Shown piece by piece: positions 15,128 through 15,509 of a stretch of DNA of 15,509 nt. Source of the stretch: JAHRAH01 sp051009015 (GTDB lineage: Bacteria; Pseudomonadota; Gammaproteobacteria; Tethybacterales; Persebacteraceae). The notes beneath the pieces were generated by a model that worked only from the letters and a program-made list of their open reading frames with translations, was not told the DNA's origin and did not search any database. The translations under genes and the position numbers were made by a program. Location of the stretch: assembly GCA_051009015.1 (NCBI GenBank), contig JBPCWZ010000159.1:1-15509 (forward strand), read 5' to 3'. Position 1 is the stretch's first letter, and each line of letters begins with the position of its first letter.

Positions 15128-15195
15128 CGTCATTCCGGCGGAAGCCGGAATCTCATAGAAGGCAAAAGGAGATTCCGGCGTGCGCCGGAATGACG
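15128..15195. repeat. Pair of inverted palindromic repeats, MITE-like
   Basis: The 27-base arms 15128-15154 and 15169-15195 are inverted copies matching at 25 of 27 bases, with a 14-base spacer. Each arm is itself a palindrome, ATTCCGGC and GCCGGAAT around a short loop, and each outer end is CGTCATTCC. The 68-base unit could fold as one long hairpin. Confidence 0.85.
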
Positions 15196-15254
15196 AAGGG
15201 GCGGGGGGTTTGCGGGTTTGCGGTTTTTGCCGGGCTTTTCCCTGCAAAAGAATG

Positions 15255-15341
15255 GGACGCCCCTTCAGGGCTTGATTAATGGGTAATGCCGTCACGGGGC
15301 GTTGCCCCGTGCTATGAACAGGACGCCCTTTCAGGGCTATA
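15255..15341. repeat. Second repeat family: two GGACGCCC-TTCAGGGC hairpins around a CACGGGGC hairpin
   Basis: GGACGCCCCTTCAGGGCTTGA (15255-15275) recurs as GGACGCCCTTTCAGGGCTATA (15321-15341), in direct orientation. Each contains a GCCC/GGGC hairpin. Between them CACGGGGC (15293-15300) and GCCCCGTG (15304-15311) form a perfect 8-base stem with a 3-base loop. No ORF is associated with it. It is distinct from the GTCATTCC family on either side. Confidence 0.75.
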
Positions 15342-15348
15342 ACAAAAA

Positions 15349-15396
15349 GGAGATTCCTGCTTTCGCAGGAATGACGGGTTTAAGGAGATTCCCGCG
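15349..15396. repeat. GGAATGAC-type palindromic repeat and a truncated second copy
   Basis: Positions 15349-15378 hold a well preserved copy: ATTCCTGC pairs with GCAGGAAT and GACGGG follows. At 15384-15396 GGAGATTCCCGCG is a half copy in the same orientation that breaks off after the first arm. The half copy encodes the last few codons of the minus-strand frame ending at 15380. Confidence 0.75.
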
Positions 15397-15509
15397 TAAC
15401 CGTCGCGATTCTTTGGGAATATTCCCGCAATACCGCCGCAAACATATCGGGGGCAAATGTTTCGCTGTTATTGTTTTGCCGCGCCTGTGTTTCGCCTATC
15501 GTCCAAACA
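15380..15509 (-). CDS. Possible 3' end of an unidentified gene running off the window
   Basis: A minus-strand frame enters from the window edge and stays open for 42 codons before a TAA at 15380-15382. The peptide has an ordinary composition (it includes GETQARQNNNSETF and MFAAVLREYSQRIATV). Its last residues, RESP, come from the truncated palindromic repeat. The other two minus frames close within this stretch. The fragment is too short for me to recognise a family, so this is a tentative partial gene. Confidence 0.4.
   Translation of the reverse strand, partial: VWTIGETQARQNNNSETFAPDMFAAVLREYSQRIATVTRESP

Noticed and set aside
15094..15396. CRISPR array
   Set aside because: The repeats are few, palindromic, irregularly spaced and in both orientations, with no uniform spacers and no cas genes nearby.

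Overview
The window comes from a GC-rich Gram-negative bacterium, most likely a proteobacterium. The evidence is a subtilisin autotransporter ending in an outer-membrane beta-barrel signature, a uvrC-pgsA pair with a 4-base overlap, and a RecA with standard proteobacterial motifs. I cannot place it more finely by reading alone. Almost the whole window is coding, and most junctions are very short or overlapping.

Layout, left to right. (1) Positions 1-2295, plus: the 3' part of a secreted S8 serine protease with a C-terminal beta-barrel, cut by the window edge. (2) 2310-3374, minus: recA, divergent from (3) uvrC (3451-5277) and pgsA (5274-5819) on plus. (4) 5835-9358, plus: a restriction-modification locus with its own near-perfect TATAAT box. 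One protein carries an HsdR-type PD-(D/E)XK nuclease fused to an HsdM-type N6-adenine methylase, and it is followed by a two-TRD specificity protein. No HsdR helicase is present. (5) 9407-10531, minus: an AzlC/AzlD amino-acid exporter pair with a duplicated, repeat-invaded junction. (6) 10603-15052, minus: polA, a HisN-type inositol-monophosphatase-family phosphatase, and galE, joined by ATGA overlaps. (7) 15053-15509: repeat-rich sequence with several short palindromic repeats, and possibly the 3' end of a minus-strand gene that runs off the window.

The most interesting signal is the junction between the nuclease-methylase gene and the specificity gene. An A AAA AAG heptamer lies in the zero-frame register needed for -1 slippage. 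It is preceded by a purine-rich Shine-Dalgarno-like stretch and followed, after 6 bases that contain the methylase stop codon, by a stem of 13 plus 5 base pairs. The -1 frame is exactly the frame of the specificity gene. A programmed -1 frameshift would therefore give a single 1174-residue nuclease-methylase-specificity protein (Type IIG/AloI-like) alongside the separate 696-residue nuclease-methylase (BcgI-like). The same hairpin contains the specificity gene's only plausible ATG, so translational coupling through the hairpin is the main alternative.

Other notable points are several genes with no Shine-Dalgarno sequence but a -10-like box about 7 to 11 bases before the ATG, which suggests leaderless or near-leaderless mRNAs; a 21-base duplication at the azlC-azlD junction that creates a 22-codon mini-ORF; and a family of short GTCATTCC/GGAATGAC palindromes spread through the intergenic spaces.
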